Source of the DNA: Dryococelus australis
Taxonomy: Eukaryota > Arthropoda > Insecta > Phasmatodea > Phasmatidae
NCBI GenBank assembly: GCA_029891345.1
Contig: CM057000.1
Location: 125,215,338 to 125,279,337, forward strand
Direction of reading: 5' to 3'
Length of the DNA: 64,000 bases
Part shown: piece after piece, positions 23,340 to 35,145 of the stretch
Layout: each line of letters opens with the position of its first letter
Numbering within the stretch: the stretch's first letter is position 1
The notes under the pieces: model-generated
Database searches by the model: none
Seen by the model: only the letters and a program-made list of their open reading frames with translations
Told to the model about the DNA's origin: nothing
Position numbers and translations under genes: made by a program

Positions 23340-24919
23340 TATACTGCATTTATTGGTGACATGACGGATCCTGTTACTCGTGAAGAGGCTTTGCATCGTG
23401 CGGACAAGGATCTGTAGGTCGCAACCATGGACTGTGAATTAAAATCGCAACTGGACAACAAAATATGGGGATTTGTAGACCTCCCCAATACAAGGAAAGC
23501 ACTGGATTGCAAATGGGTGTTTAGAACGAAGGATGCCTCTGGCAAAATTGTTCAACACAAAGCTCAGCTTGTGGTTAAGGGATGCGCCTAAAGGAGGGGT
23601 ATGTACAATGAAGAAACCTTTTCTCCAGTTGTGCGGTATAGCTCAATTCTCTTTATTTTGGCCCTGGCTGCAGAGCACGACCTCGATATTGACCAGATGG
23701 AGGCAGTGTCAGTGTCCTTACAAGGCGACCTGGACGAGGAAATGTACATGAGTCAGCCTCCAGGATATGACAGCAAATCTAACCAAGTATGTCGACTAAA
23801 GAAAAGTCTATATGGACTTAAGCAAGCCAGCAGTGTCTGGAACAACAAATTGGATTCCTGTTTGAAAAGCATCGGACTTCATCAATCAAAATTTGATTCA
23901 TACATTACAAAGAGGATGATAAAACGATGCTATTTGTGGCTGTGTGGGTCGATAACTTTTTCATATTTACAAATGATGGAAAACTGAAGCGATGTGTGAA
24001 ATCGCAACTTTCGAAGATGTTCAAGATGACTGATCTTGGCGGAACAAAATTCGTCCTTGGATTCCAATTGACTCGTGACAGCAAAGAAAGGAACAATTGG
24101 CTCAATCAGGAAGCTTACATGAAGCAAGTCCTCAAGTGCTTTGATATGGATCCGTGCAAACCTGTTTCGACCTCTACGAGTGCCAATGAAAAATTTACGA
24201 AGTCTCAAGCGCCAAAATCAGAAGAGGAAGTGGCTAAAATGAGAAATTGTCCATACCAGGAAGCAATTGGCAGCCTGCTGTTTGCTGCACAGGTCTCCTC
24301 CAGATCAGACATAGCCTATGCGATCAGTTGTTTGAGCAGATTTAATGGCAGCCCAGGCATGACACACTGGGCTGCTGTCAAAAGTGTTATCAGGTACATA
24401 AAAGGGACTTCACAGTGGAAGCTAGAGTTTGATGGAAATGAGAAACGAACCATCTCAGGATTGTGTGACCCTGATTGGGCCAGCGACCTTTATGAGCGAA
24501 GGTCCGTGACGGGCTACGTATTTTTGAAATGTAAAGCTCCTATCTCTTGGTGCATGAAAAGACAACCAACTATTGCCCTCTCAACAACTGAGGCTGAGTA
24601 CATGTCCATGTCTTCTGCAACTCAGGAAGCACTATGGTTGAGAGGACTGTCTCAAAAAATAATTCCATCCACTGGCGAGACTCCAACAATCATCTTTGTG
24701 GACAACCAAGGAGCTCGAAATCTTGCAATGAATGGGACTTATCAAGCTAGAACCAAACACATTGATGTTAGGCACCACCTCTTTTGTGAAAATTTTCTCA
24801 GCAAGCAAATTGATTTCAAGTATGTGTCCACAAAATATATGGTTGCAGATTCCTTGACGAAGGCGCTCAACTGCGACAAATTCACGAATTGTATTCATCA
24901 TCAGGGACTCGCCAAATAA
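23340..24919 (+). pseudogene. Copia reverse transcriptase-RNase H pseudogene
   Basis: The front part (KWVFRTKDASGKI near 23510, then FSPVVRYSSI near 23622, and SLYGLKQASSVWN near 23808) is the RVT_2 domain, spread over two frames. The catalytic YVDD box reads WVDN at 23945-23956, so the second aspartate is gone. The frame from 23927 is open for 330 codons to the TAA at 24917. Its RNase H part keeps DPDWASD, ALSTTEAEY, FVDNQGA and VADSLTKAL, so that domain looks intact. It stops just before a short purine tract and the 3' LTR, as expected for copia. Confidence 0.9.
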
Positions 24920-24925
24920 GGTGGG

Positions 24926-25141
24926 TGTTGGAATATTAGTTGATTCAACACTGTTAGATGGACTTTCCGCCTGCCCTGTAGATGTCGCATCGTTTCTCTA
25001 CATTGTAGTCTTGTGTGCAATGTCGTTGTATATAATGTGTCATTCTGTATGTTAGTAAAAAATGACCAGTTCGTTCAATTCAGCACGTCATGTATATACA
25101 TCAATTACCTATGCAAGTCCCATAGTATTCCCTTACCTACA
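24926..25141 (+). repeat. 3' LTR of the copia element
   Basis: 216 bp from tgttggaatattag to ccttacctaca. A short aaggtggg purine stretch precedes it. The duplicated target cattt follows at 25142-25146. Confidence 0.9.
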
Positions 25142-25667
25142 CATTTGACTGTCTTCGTTCGAAAATACAGCTCGATAGTTCGTATTTTTTGTGACAATTA
25201 GGATGGTAACGGTGTTTGTTAGTGCATCTATTGATGTTTAATAACCGTATAAACACATTAATTAAACAATGCAACAAGAAACTGACAAGTAAAACTGTAA
25301 AACTTGAAATATTTGTTTGCGCACGTTGCCCAGTATTTGCAGAATATTTATTTGAAAGCTTTCCGCCCTCATCAGTTGTCACATTAGCTGAGATTACTAC
25401 GGCGTAGCGCTCGGACGCAGGGCATATAGGTTCGAAACTCGGTCGAACTTTTAAAATTTTTTATATCGGCCCAAACTGTTTAATGTTCGTGGAGCCAAGC
25501 AAATCTTTAGTTGCGCCAAACAAATCTTACAGTTTGGGGCAACCAAATGAGGACAACAAAATAATTTGGTTTCAGCAACAAAATATTTCACTGCCTCTAT
25601 ACAAACCAATAATTTGGTCGCACAAAACAAATCTTGTTTGATTCAACAAAATCTTTTTCTCAGTGTA

Positions 25668-27513
25668 GGCCAAGGCAAACAGATAGGCTACCACCCACCA
25701 AGCCCCCTCCCACATATCGGATGTCGACAATTTGTGTGTGCGTATAGTATGTTTATATTTAGCAATCCAATATAGAAAATTTCTTCGAACATTTTACTAT
25801 TACTGGTGATATTTTTTTATGTTTTGAGAACATTTCGTCCACGTGTTGACATGTGAAAATACAACTTACTGCTGTTATTGTAAAATAAAGTTTACTCGCA
25901 TTGACCTTAAAACCAATAATAGCTGCATTGGTGACTGACAAGGCACTAACTAAATCATAAACAATTACGCGTTAAATGTTATGGACTTTTTGTATTAGTT
26001 TGCTGCCAACTGAACTGGGGGCCTGCAGCACGTCAGTGTGTAACGTAGCATATACTTACTGTATAGTTATTATGGGTAGTGATTTTTTCGTACGTTTATT
26101 TCTAAAGTGCCCACATCCCCGTGAACAGCCCAGTATTTCATATCCTAGTTTACACGGGTGGCAAATGGTTTCCGCGGCGTTTAAATTTCATAACTGGGCC
26201 TACATTTATTAGACCTACTTCCAAACCATGAAGTACTTTAACTCCATTATAGGAAAGCTCATTATGGTAATTAGGTTTAGCATGAATAAGGAATGAACCG
26301 GCTCGCGGAGTTGGAACACGCAGTAAGTGCGCAGTGTTTTCCTGAAGAACGACTGACAACAAGCTTGCAGCATTATTTCGTGGCGCAACACAGAGAAAGG
26401 CAGTCAGTCGTCAGGTAGTTCAGTAAACTCGGTAACCGAGCCAAGGCCGCGAGATGTGAAGCATGAGACAAGACTGCACAGTGAAGCGTAAACAGGACAA
26501 ACCGCTTCGGTATCACCTACCAAGAACCAACTCGTTCCACTGCATCTTTGGGACGCTGAAACATTCTGTTCTAAGATCACTTATAAAGTGCCACAGTTAC
26601 TATCGTATCAAATCAAAACCACCAATGAAGTTAAGAGTTTCACGTTTCGTTTACAAACACATTAAAAACCTACTGTATAATCGACAAACTCCATACAATC
26701 AACAAGTTGCCGTTTGGCGATATTCAGTTCCAAGTACTATAGTGACGTTCTAATGCGAAAATCATGAGTGTGAAGAGAAAAAATAATTATTTCATCACTT
26801 AAAGTACTTCTGTTTTGGGCATAATTCTTTAAGTGGATTGTAAAGGGATCGGGAGGGGGTTGATATAGGTACCAAAAGACGCAGAAAAATGTGTTGATCA
26901 TTTTATTATACAACCCTTAAAAGTTAATAGTTTAGAAGCTATGGCCGAAAAACACAAATTTAATTGAAAATCAGATAAGAGATGACAAGAACCCGCCGAC
27001 CAACGGCACTGTCCGGGAGAAAATGGTCTTCGCGGAGTTTTGAAGGAGGGAACTTAGGGGAGGCCCCTCTCGAACGCCCGTCGCTGGAGACGGAGAGACC
27101 ACGTGATACTGCTGGAACTATCCAGACCAAACTATACCGGATGTTTCAGGGGAAAACGAACATACGTTAAGAGGTAATACAGTATGGGCCATTCTGAAGT
27201 GAAAACATCAATAAATATAATGCTCTACTCGCAAAGGTGTTCGAGATACAGCTATTCGACACCCATGGCGACGTTTATCAGTGAACGTGTGATGACGTAT
27301 CATCGATTACGAACTCATTGCTGCTTCACATAATAAATAATTTTTATAGCATGGATGATTTACTTTTTTGAGATAAACAGCACACATATATTAAGTTCTT
27401 CTACTCATAATTATTTATCTGCCAGGGTACTTCGGTAAATAACAAATTAGTGTGCTTCAAATATCCGTGAGTTGGCAACGCTGGCAGTATCTGACACCGG
27501 TGACTTCTATAGT
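25668..27513. other. Unassigned, with two short repeat scraps
   Basis: At 26098-26135, aaagtgcccacatccccgtgaacagccc looks like a decayed right end of A or B. At 26988-27015, acccgccgaccaacggcactgtcc resembles the SINE body. Otherwise nothing is recognised. Confidence 0.35.
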
Positions 27514-27521
27514 GTTTGATG

Positions 27522-27902
27522 CATAGACCAAAGATGAGGTAGACCGATCTCGCCGGCTGCGCACAACCAATCTCCGTGTCCCGACATTGAACTGCTTTTC
27601 TGCCAACACGTTTGGCGGAAACAGCATGATTCGGATTTTAGGTTAGAAAACGGATTTGTAAACAAACGCTTTGAGATAAATGTATACTTCCTCTAACCAA
27701 TTGTAATGCAGTTTGATTAAATTAAAATTGGTAAAAGTATTTTATTCAAATGATAGCGCTTGTCATTTAAAAATTAAGATTAAACAAACACGTTCACCAC
27801 TGTTGACCATGTGACTTTGACAGTTGTGTATGAATGGGGTAGGTCAATGTTGGGTACATGCGCAGAAGACGAATAATCTGCCTACCTCATATTTAGTCTA
27901 TG
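27522..27902 (+). mobile_element. Element F, hAT-type MITE
   Basis: Left end catagaccaaagatgagg, right end ctcatatttagtctatg, inverted repeats of about 24 bp. Flanked by gtttgatg (27514-27521) and gtttaatg (27903-27910), an 8-bp target duplication with one mismatch, as in the hAT superfamily. 381 bp, no coding. Two further copies are at 38.7 and 58.1 kb. Confidence 0.88.
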
Positions 27903-27910
27903 GTTTAATG

Positions 27911-28978
27911 CAAACACTAGTGACTATCATCGGTGACTGTCACAAGTGTCCCATTGTGAAAGTACTCTTCAATTTTTACACATTACTTGCAAGCACTATT
28001 ACCTCGCATAACAACATTTTTGTCCAAATATGTATTTTTTGGCACGATGTCATGTCAAAAAAATTTTTTTAGTGTTTTTATTGGGGCTTACACATAACTA
28101 AAATTAACTCATTTACAGAAACGAGAAAATTCGAGTTGAAATAAGATGCAATGGGTTACTGCAAGAAATCTTTAAAGTCTGCGCTAAGATATGTTTTCGC
28201 AATTTTTTACAAATTGCTTAACATAGTTACAAATCAAACCTATGCAAAAATTTCAATGTCTGTGAATGTCTGTAAAATAAATTTTGCTAATCATACCTTA
28301 AAATCAATGGAGACAAGAACTTTCAGTCAGACTTGTTAAATTTTCTGCAGTCGGTTTTGTTTATTTCGCCTGTTCGTTCCAAAAACACTAAAACTGTGAT
28401 TTTGACATGCCATATTGCGAAAACTATACGAGCAAAAGGTACTTACGAAAGTGTACTTACAAGTAATGTCTACAAGTGAACGATATTATTTCAAACAAAT
28501 ATAAAATCATGAATTTTTTAAGGTGACTAGCGTCCTTTATGTAGCGTCATTACAAGGGGGGGGGGGGGCAATTTGCCCAGAGAAGAAGGGAACGTGGAAG
28601 AATATGCCATGATCTGCTGTAATGGACCATTCCAGCTTGGAGTGATTTGGCGACACATTGGAGAAGCGAAATCAGGTCGTCCGGAATGCGAGTTCGAAGA
28701 CTTGCCACGGCGCAACACACGTTGGGTGTGCTGTGTTCTCTCACCCACGTCGCTCATTGCCAAACAATGCGTATGCGGGAACAGTTGAAGGTTACCTGCG
28801 GTCGTGCGAAACTCTCGCGGAAAGCAGCAACAAACAAGTATAAACACTGGAATGAAATTGCATTCAACTTCATTATTGCTAGCAAAAAATTTGAGCACTG
28901 ATTCAGTCGCTTCCAAAATGTTCGTTAACATAATTTTCTCCTTCCCTCCTTTATTTAACACCTTTCAATCCTGTATCT
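27911..28978. other. Unassigned
   Basis: No gene recognised. Poly-G run at about 28557-28568. Overlapping frames of 60-144 codons on both strands at 28.5-29.0 kb match nothing known to me. Confidence 0.4.
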
Positions 28979-29063
28979 GGGCCGTAACACGGTTACTGAG
29001 GTCTTGAGAGCCGATGAGGGTGATTGAGGTGAGTTTGGAGCAGCGCCGTAATGAAAGGTCGAA
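28979..29063 (-). mobile_element. SINE tail fragment
   Basis: tgaggtcttgagagccgatgagg and the following tgattgaggtgag and agcagcgccg blocks match the 3' part of the SINE at 15.3 and 54.0 kb. The tRNA-like head is missing, as expected for a 5'-truncated copy. Confidence 0.65.
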
Positions 29064-29502
29064 CTCTTGCATAATGTTTCTGAAATTTTGAAACAAGTAT
29101 GGCTGAATTAAACTTAGACATTTTTTGGACCTTCTCGTTTGACGAAGCTTACTATGGAGGAAAACAACCAAAGACAGGCAGAAAAGTCCGCAAAATTCAA
29201 CTAAAAAGAACTAAAAAAGAACATTTTAAAAACGACAGTAAAGATGTAATGCTTATGCAAAAATTTTCATAAAACCAATTACAACTACAAACAGATTATA
29301 TTAAAATACAATATTTACACAAAATGAAGACAAAATTTCCACTAAAAGAACACTACGAAAAACGAACACCACCGCCATACAAAAATATCTTAAAACAGAT
29401 CTAAAACGCAACTTTTATATGGATAAGAATATCTCCGGTCCCAATCACCAATTGAACTCAACACATGCATGCATATTGCCGGTGATTTCATAATAATATA
29501 AT
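29064..29502. other. Unassigned
   Basis: AT-rich, no gene or clear repeat. Confidence 0.4.
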
Positions 29503-29845
29503 ACTAGTTAAACCCGGCGAACATTGTTCCGCCTCTTTCACGTTCTATCTTGCCTTCTCAATGCGTCCTCTCTATTACGTCTGGTACGTCCACTGATGTT
29601 TGACCGTTTTGTCGCTGGCATTTTTCTCTTTTAGATCAACAAACATTTCCTGCAAGTATCATCGGCCCATAAATATAGAAGTTAGACTCCAGCGCCACAT
29701 ATCGGAATAAAACATAACTAAAAACCTTACTCGCCGCCTCAATAACATTTTGTGTGAATATAGTCTCAATTGGTTCCGCGGTTTGTCAGTGATGATGCGG
29801 TTTAGTCATCACGCACTTAAAGGATTTTATATATAAAGAAGATTT
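29503..29845. mobile_element. RTE-like retroposon copy 1
   Basis: Starts actagttaaacccggcgaac, a variant of a widespread arthropod 'ACTAGCTGACCCGGC' head, and ends with aaaggattttatatataaaga. In between it shares long blocks with 33145-33450: cctctttcacgttcta, attacgtctggtacgtc, ttctcttttagatcaacaaac, ttagactccagcgccac, gatgatgcggtttagtca. No open frame. I assign it to RTE-type by recognition of the ends only. Confidence 0.6.
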
Positions 29846-29906
29846 ATTCATACATACATTACTTGATATTTCTCCTCGGTCTCTTTCTTAGCTTCCTTAA
29901 AATGTC

Positions 29907-30149
29907 TACACGATGTTCACGGTAAAGTGAGCACTTTTGAAACACACCTTATTTGGAATAATTGTTAGTAAATATATTTTATTTTAGCCTTCGACGTTAA
30001 CTTCCGAGTGCGGTGGAATACACACACTGCGTTTATTACTTAAATGGAAATATTTATTTTAAAAGTTGGTAAACGGATTAAAAAAATGGCTGAAAGAAAA
30101 AAAGTAACTAGGGCGCCAAAAGTGTTCACTTTAACGTGAACAGCCTATA
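29907..30149 (-). mobile_element. MITE family A
   Basis: Left end tacacgatgttcacggtaaa, right end taacgtgaacagcctata. The interior, read inverted, has ccgagtgcggtggaata and cactgcgtttattactt. Complete. Confidence 0.85.
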
Positions 30150-33144
30150 TGCGTGTGCTTTTGCCAACCATAATTTCTTATAGTTGTGGAACAGTTGTGG
30201 AATCGCATAGTTATATACTTGCACTGTACATGCAAAAATACAGTCTCGTACGACATACGCTGGAACAGTATCGTCTCACATACAGAGCTCCCCCCCCCCC
30301 CCCCTATTAGTCTTTCCAACTCTATTAACTTAGAGCGTGTTTTCCAAACACTGTCTCCTGCAGCATTCTATTTAATTTAATGCATGCAATAATTTTTGAA
30401 ATTTTTACTTCACTGTCGCAAGGGTTTTTCCATTGCTTTTCATAGTCAAGACTAGCTCTAAGTACACTTAGGGAGGTAGTCATGGCCCCAAAGTGCAGAC
30501 CATGGCTGCCCAATCCCTCTTTGCCGCGATGCACGTCTCCTTGCATGACTTTCCTCCCTAGTAGGCGTAAGGGGGTTGGCCCCGAGACGCAACAAAATCC
30601 CGCCCTACCTTCGGGCCTTAACTTCTCATAACACTTGGAATAAGGCAGTTTAGAAGAAAAAAGTCACACATACACGTAGGTAACGGACAAGGACTCGTCG
30701 GCAAACGGATACAGTCACGCGTGTTCTATTAACCTGGGTTATGGGGTCACCGCACGGTCACAGGATGACGTGCGCTCTCTCTCGTGTCGTGCTGTTGCGA
30801 GAGCAAGCAGCCTGCATGTAGCACGCGTGTCGTGTCCGACAAGTGTTGCACGCAGTCCCGTCGCACATGACAATCAGCACGTCTATGCCGTCAGCTGAAA
30901 CCTGGGTCGCGGAAAGCAGAACTTGCGTGCGGTATGATATAAACGCCGCATCTTGAAACCGAGGTTTGTGCCTAATTCAAGTTTCGCGTCTAATGCTACG
31001 TTTCGTTTGCGGTATAACACGACAAAACTTCGGTTACATTTGTAAATATCGTAGGGAATGTACTACTGGGATCTATTGAAGTGCTAACCAATATGCTGAA
31101 TTGGTTAAAAATAATGTGTATAAATGCAGAGTGAATATATAATTTTGGTATAAGTACGGAAATAACTAACTCACGATAAAAAAAAAGTAACGAAATACAT
31201 TTTGAGTATGTTTCATAAAGCAACGTATGCAACTTTGAATAGATTTATTATCATATTTATAATTTTTCAGTAAAAGTATTTACTTTCCGTATCAACATAA
31301 CAGAAATAAATAAAAATTGTTTTATTATTTTGATACCTGTGATTTCCGTCATAAAATAACACACGAAACACGAGTTTTCCAAACCCGACTTCGTGTGAAG
31401 ATACACACTTCAATAAAACATTAGCTTTGAAAGTTGGGTCTCCGAAACTGAGGTTTCGGCTGACTGTTATAAACGTACTGAATGTTCGTTCCAATCCACT
31501 CTAACGGCAGTCATCTTACCCGGGGCAGTTTCGCGTTTCGGGCCCACACGCCGGAGCGATAAGGGCTAAACTGGCAAGTGCATCATGTGCGCTATCGCCG
31601 CTACACACACACGGCTCTGAACTGGCGTGCATTGCTCTCGCTCATCGTGTCGCGTGGACCTGTAGATTCACCCCACTTTAGGCCGTCAACCTTTACATTT
31701 TACATATGGAAAATGTATAGGAAGGTTCAATACTGACTCCTATTATAGTTCTGGAGAAACAATTTTTAACTATGTTGAAGGACTCCAAAATAATTTATAT
31801 TTTATAGCAACAGCATGCAGGATATCTTTAAAATATCATTCCTTCCTCGTTAGGAGAATTTTTTTTTTTTCTCGCAAGTACAGATACTGAAACATGTTTT
31901 CCGGACGAACCCGTAAAGCCAGCAATAATTATCGGAAGAAGTAATATCAAGAAATTCAACAATCGTAACGTAAAATCCCAGGAGGAAAAAAAATTTATAG
32001 AGTGCCCTACGACATCTAAAGTTCTAGAAAATGCCATAAGTCAGTAAACCACAAGGCGAATGCCGCGCAACCACAACAGGCAAAAAATAACGTAAGCCAC
32101 TTCGTAAACTCCATTACAATTAGTGTCCATGCAAATGATGTTACACGATATTAAACCAAACAAAGAAATGTTTCGAATAGTGATACCTGAAAACCTTAGT
32201 ACTATATACGAAAAGAACCAAAAAAAACATTTACTTTACCAACAGCAAAACCAAAACGCATCGCCAATAAAATACCAACATAACACTGAGTTAAGTGTGT
32301 ACACTAATAACATGTGGAATCGACTTCAGAAGACTAACAAATAACCATCGACACTAACATTTCCACAAGCTTCCTCGACATAATGAACTTGAATATCTGT
32401 GGCTTGCCATCAACTACAACAGCCTAAGAAATGTTCTTATTACATTTCATCTGTATTCCTGGGTTACTATATTACGCGAACATTTGTCAAATCTGCCGTG
32501 GCTTTGTAAACATCCTCCATAAATAGATATAATTTTCATTCAGAATCTATTTGCTACCGTTTTTCCATTTTGCATGAATAAATTTAATTCTGTTACGTCG
32601 TCTATTAACCGAATTTTCGGACTCTGTATTGACCTTCGTTCTAGCGATCACCTTCTGCCTGGCACATATTCCCCATTACACATCGTCGCTGAAAACTTAA
32701 TTTAACAACACTTTTAATTCAGCTGAGACTCCTATTTTTTTTCTTTGGCAGTGACAATTATCTACAAAATATAAATCAATAAAAACAAACATAAGTCTTC
32801 AGTGGAACAATTGTTGAGAACAAAAATCATAATGATGGTTTTGTAAGTACGCTATATTTGGATGTAGAAATGTACGGACATGTTCACAAAAGACGAGGCT
32901 GCGTATTTAACAGGGTCGCGAGGGGAAAAAGTTGTGTAGCAACAGTCTCTTAACACTGGTGAGACACTAACTTGGGAGGGCAAGCCTTTTAAGGCATTTT
33001 TGTCTCGTATAAATCACATTTTGGTACAACCAAAGCCCCAATTACATGCAGCATAAACGATAGACAAAAGCCTTGTGACCCAGAAGTGAAAATGTATATA
33101 AGTATGAAATACATTATAAAAATAAATTAAAGATTATCTAACAC
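30150..33144. other. Unassigned, nearly 3 kb
   Basis: No gene, transposase trace or MITE recognised. Contains a poly-C run at about 30291-30304 and a GC-richer patch at 30.5-30.9 kb. A 73-codon frame at 32123-32344 is lysine/asparagine/glutamine-rich and matches nothing known to me. Confidence 0.4.
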
Positions 33145-33450
33145 TAGCTGATCCCAGCGAACGTTGTCCTGCCTCTTTCACGTTCTACTTTGCCTTCTCT
33201 ATTACGTCTGGTACGTCGACTGATGTTTGACCGCGGTATCGCTGGCATTTTTCTCTTTTAGATCAACAAACATTTCCTGCAAGTATGAGCAAAATCGGCC
33301 CATAAAAATAGAAGTTAGACTCCAGCGCCACCTATCGGAATGAAACACAACTAAAAACCTTACTATGGTGTGAATATGGTCTCAATTGGTCCAGTGGTAT
33401 GTCAGTGATGATGCGGTTTAGTCATGCACAAAGGATTTTATGTATAAAGA
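33145..33450. mobile_element. RTE-like retroposon copy 2
   Basis: Same orientation and order of blocks as the copy at 29.5 kb, starting ctagctgatcccagcgaac and ending aaaggattttatgtataaag. It has small deletions relative to it (near ttgccttctc and in the aaaaaccttact region). Confidence 0.62.
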
Positions 33451-34767
33451 ACATATCTACGCATCTCGGATAACAAAACCATAGTGAGTGCCCATTTACT
33501 CTCACTCTGGCGCCCTTCAGTAATTTTAGGGACCGCGGCAATGTCTATCCTGCCACGCTAGTTGTTAACGTCACTGCTCTCGAGCATCTAACCTCTCTCT
33601 ACTGTGGGTCCGACACCTCCAGGACTCGACAGAGTACTTCTAGCAGCAGTTCTGGCAAGGCGCTAACTGAAGAACAGGAGAAATGTAAACTGCAATAGAG
33701 ACAGCTCCAAGTAAATAAAGTGAGGTGGGTGACGTTATAAACAACGACACACTTCATTCCTGTCCCGAGGTGTGGATCCACAGGGGGGGATGGAGAGGAA
33801 ATCACAGGGAACCACACACCCCCCCCCCCCTTCTGACAAAAACCTCAACATCGACATGAATCTGTTAAAACTGAAATGAAATAATATCAGAATTATTTGA
33901 TTAATTCAATATAGTTTCCTAATTATGACGAAACAGTGCTCCCTTCTCATGCCACGAATCTAGTCTTAACCTGCACCTCCACAATGGGAAAATCATCCCC
34001 CCCCCCCCACCCTATGTTCGTTCACCCAAACCGAAAGTATACATACGCTCTTACCTTTTCCTAATGTTAACTGCCTAAAATTAGTATGGGCTAAGGTTCC
34101 TACATAATTTTTCCTCTCTGTACGGTTACTTCAATAAGTTGATCCTGGCTGCGAAGAAAAAAAAACTGGGTTAATGTCCGCGCGACGAAAGCAGTCGGCC
34201 TAACAGGCCGACATAGTTTCTAGTACAGCACTTGACTGAACGCTTTGTGAACAACCGCTGAGTTACATAAATTCTCATAGGCAGGCCGAAGTCGGGCGTA
34301 CAAGATATATTTACTGAAATAAGATAAACATCCCATCCTGAACAGTTTCTCAAATATGTTTGCGAGGTTTCAGTGAAGTGCCGATATATGAATGAAAGCT
34401 GCTGGACAGCAAAAAAATTCTATACTCTACACCAGCCGAAAAAAGGTTCAACTTTCTGGGCTTCGCGATTACGTTTCTTTCAAAAATAAATTTTAGTTCA
34501 TGTAGTACTTGAAAATACCTTAGAACTCTCATTTTGTTATTTTTAAAGAACACAATTAATAAAAAAACACGTGAAGGAAATAATTTACAGTGTAAGAAGT
34601 AGGCTGAAACAACTTCAAGACATCTACGTAATCACACAGTTTAATTGTCGAATATATAAAAATTCTTATGCATTTTTGACATGTGTTTCTGAATGTGTAT
34701 TCAATTAAGGCAATGCCTTTCAACTACACTTTTTTTTTTATTATTTGGTTTATTCTAATTGTGTAAT
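33451..34767. other. Unassigned
   Basis: Poly-C runs at about 33820-33830 and 33998-34008. No gene recognised. Confidence 0.4.
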
Positions 34768-34777
34768 AGATAATATT

Positions 34778-34826
<49 letters not shown>

Positions 34827-35145
34827 ACAAAAAACCCAAAACTTTCGAATCCCACTTATGACATACATTTTAAGGATTTAAACTTAACACTTTTAAAAAA
34901 ATATTTTTTTAAATACAAATTTTTGTTTTATTAATCGACTCAGCGAAAAAATGTCCGTTCTAATACGAAAAAAAGACTTTTTTTCGTTGAGCCAATTGAT
35001 AAAATGTTAATTTTTGGTTTTCCGATATTTTTGTTACTTTCGATATTTTTTATTTAAAAAACCGAGTTTAAATCCTTTAAATGTATGTCAAAAGTGACGT
35101 ACGAAAATCTGGGGTATTGTGTGTTGGCTCTCTCAAATATTATCT
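34768..35145. mobile_element. Element M, long-armed MITE with internal GA microsatellite
   Basis: The left arm (agataatatttgtgagag, then acaaaaaacccaaaac, gacatacattttaaggattt) is mirrored by the right arm (aaatcctttaaatgtatgtc, ggggtattgtgtg, ctctcaaatattatct). The arms are about 85 bp. The left arm contains a (GA)n run at about 34779-34825 where the right arm has only ctctctc. The centre is AT-rich with ttttttcg/cgaaaaaa. No coding. Confidence 0.75.

Larger units (their letters stand above)
20771..25141 (+). mobile_element. Ty1/copia LTR retrotransposon, decayed
   Basis: Two terminal repeats (20771-20997 and 24926-25141) begin tgttggaatattag, and the 3' one ends ctaca. The 5-bp target duplication cattt flanks the element (20766-20770 and 25142-25146). 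In between, the order gag, protease, integrase, reverse transcriptase, RNase H is that of copia elements. Frameshifts and stops break gag, integrase and reverse transcriptase. The two LTRs differ at many positions, including small indels, so the insertion is old. It is inserted in element H. Confidence 0.93.
20532..25665. mobile_element. Element H, CACTGAG-ended transposon hosting copia
   Basis: Starts cactgagagaaaattgaac and ends atctttttctcagtg, an inverted repeat of about 15-18 bp, flanked by TA on both sides (20530-20531 and 25666-25667). Without the copia insert it is about 760 bp. It is built of degenerate blocks such as aacaaaat, caaacaaat and tttgttg, and encodes nothing. A tRNA-like gcgctcgga...ggttcgaaactcg stretch lies at about 25405-25440. 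The superfamily is not determined, although TA target use is visible. Confidence 0.7.

Noticed and set aside
25385-25450. A tRNA-like stretch (gcgctcgga, then ggttcgaaactcg) inside element H
   Set aside because: The T-arm does not pair and there is no A box at the right distance. It may be an old SINE head but cannot be supported.
28527-28961. A 144-codon minus-strand frame
   Set aside because: Its end depends on a poly-G tract, it overlaps four other frames in a GC-richer patch, and it shows no recognisable domain.
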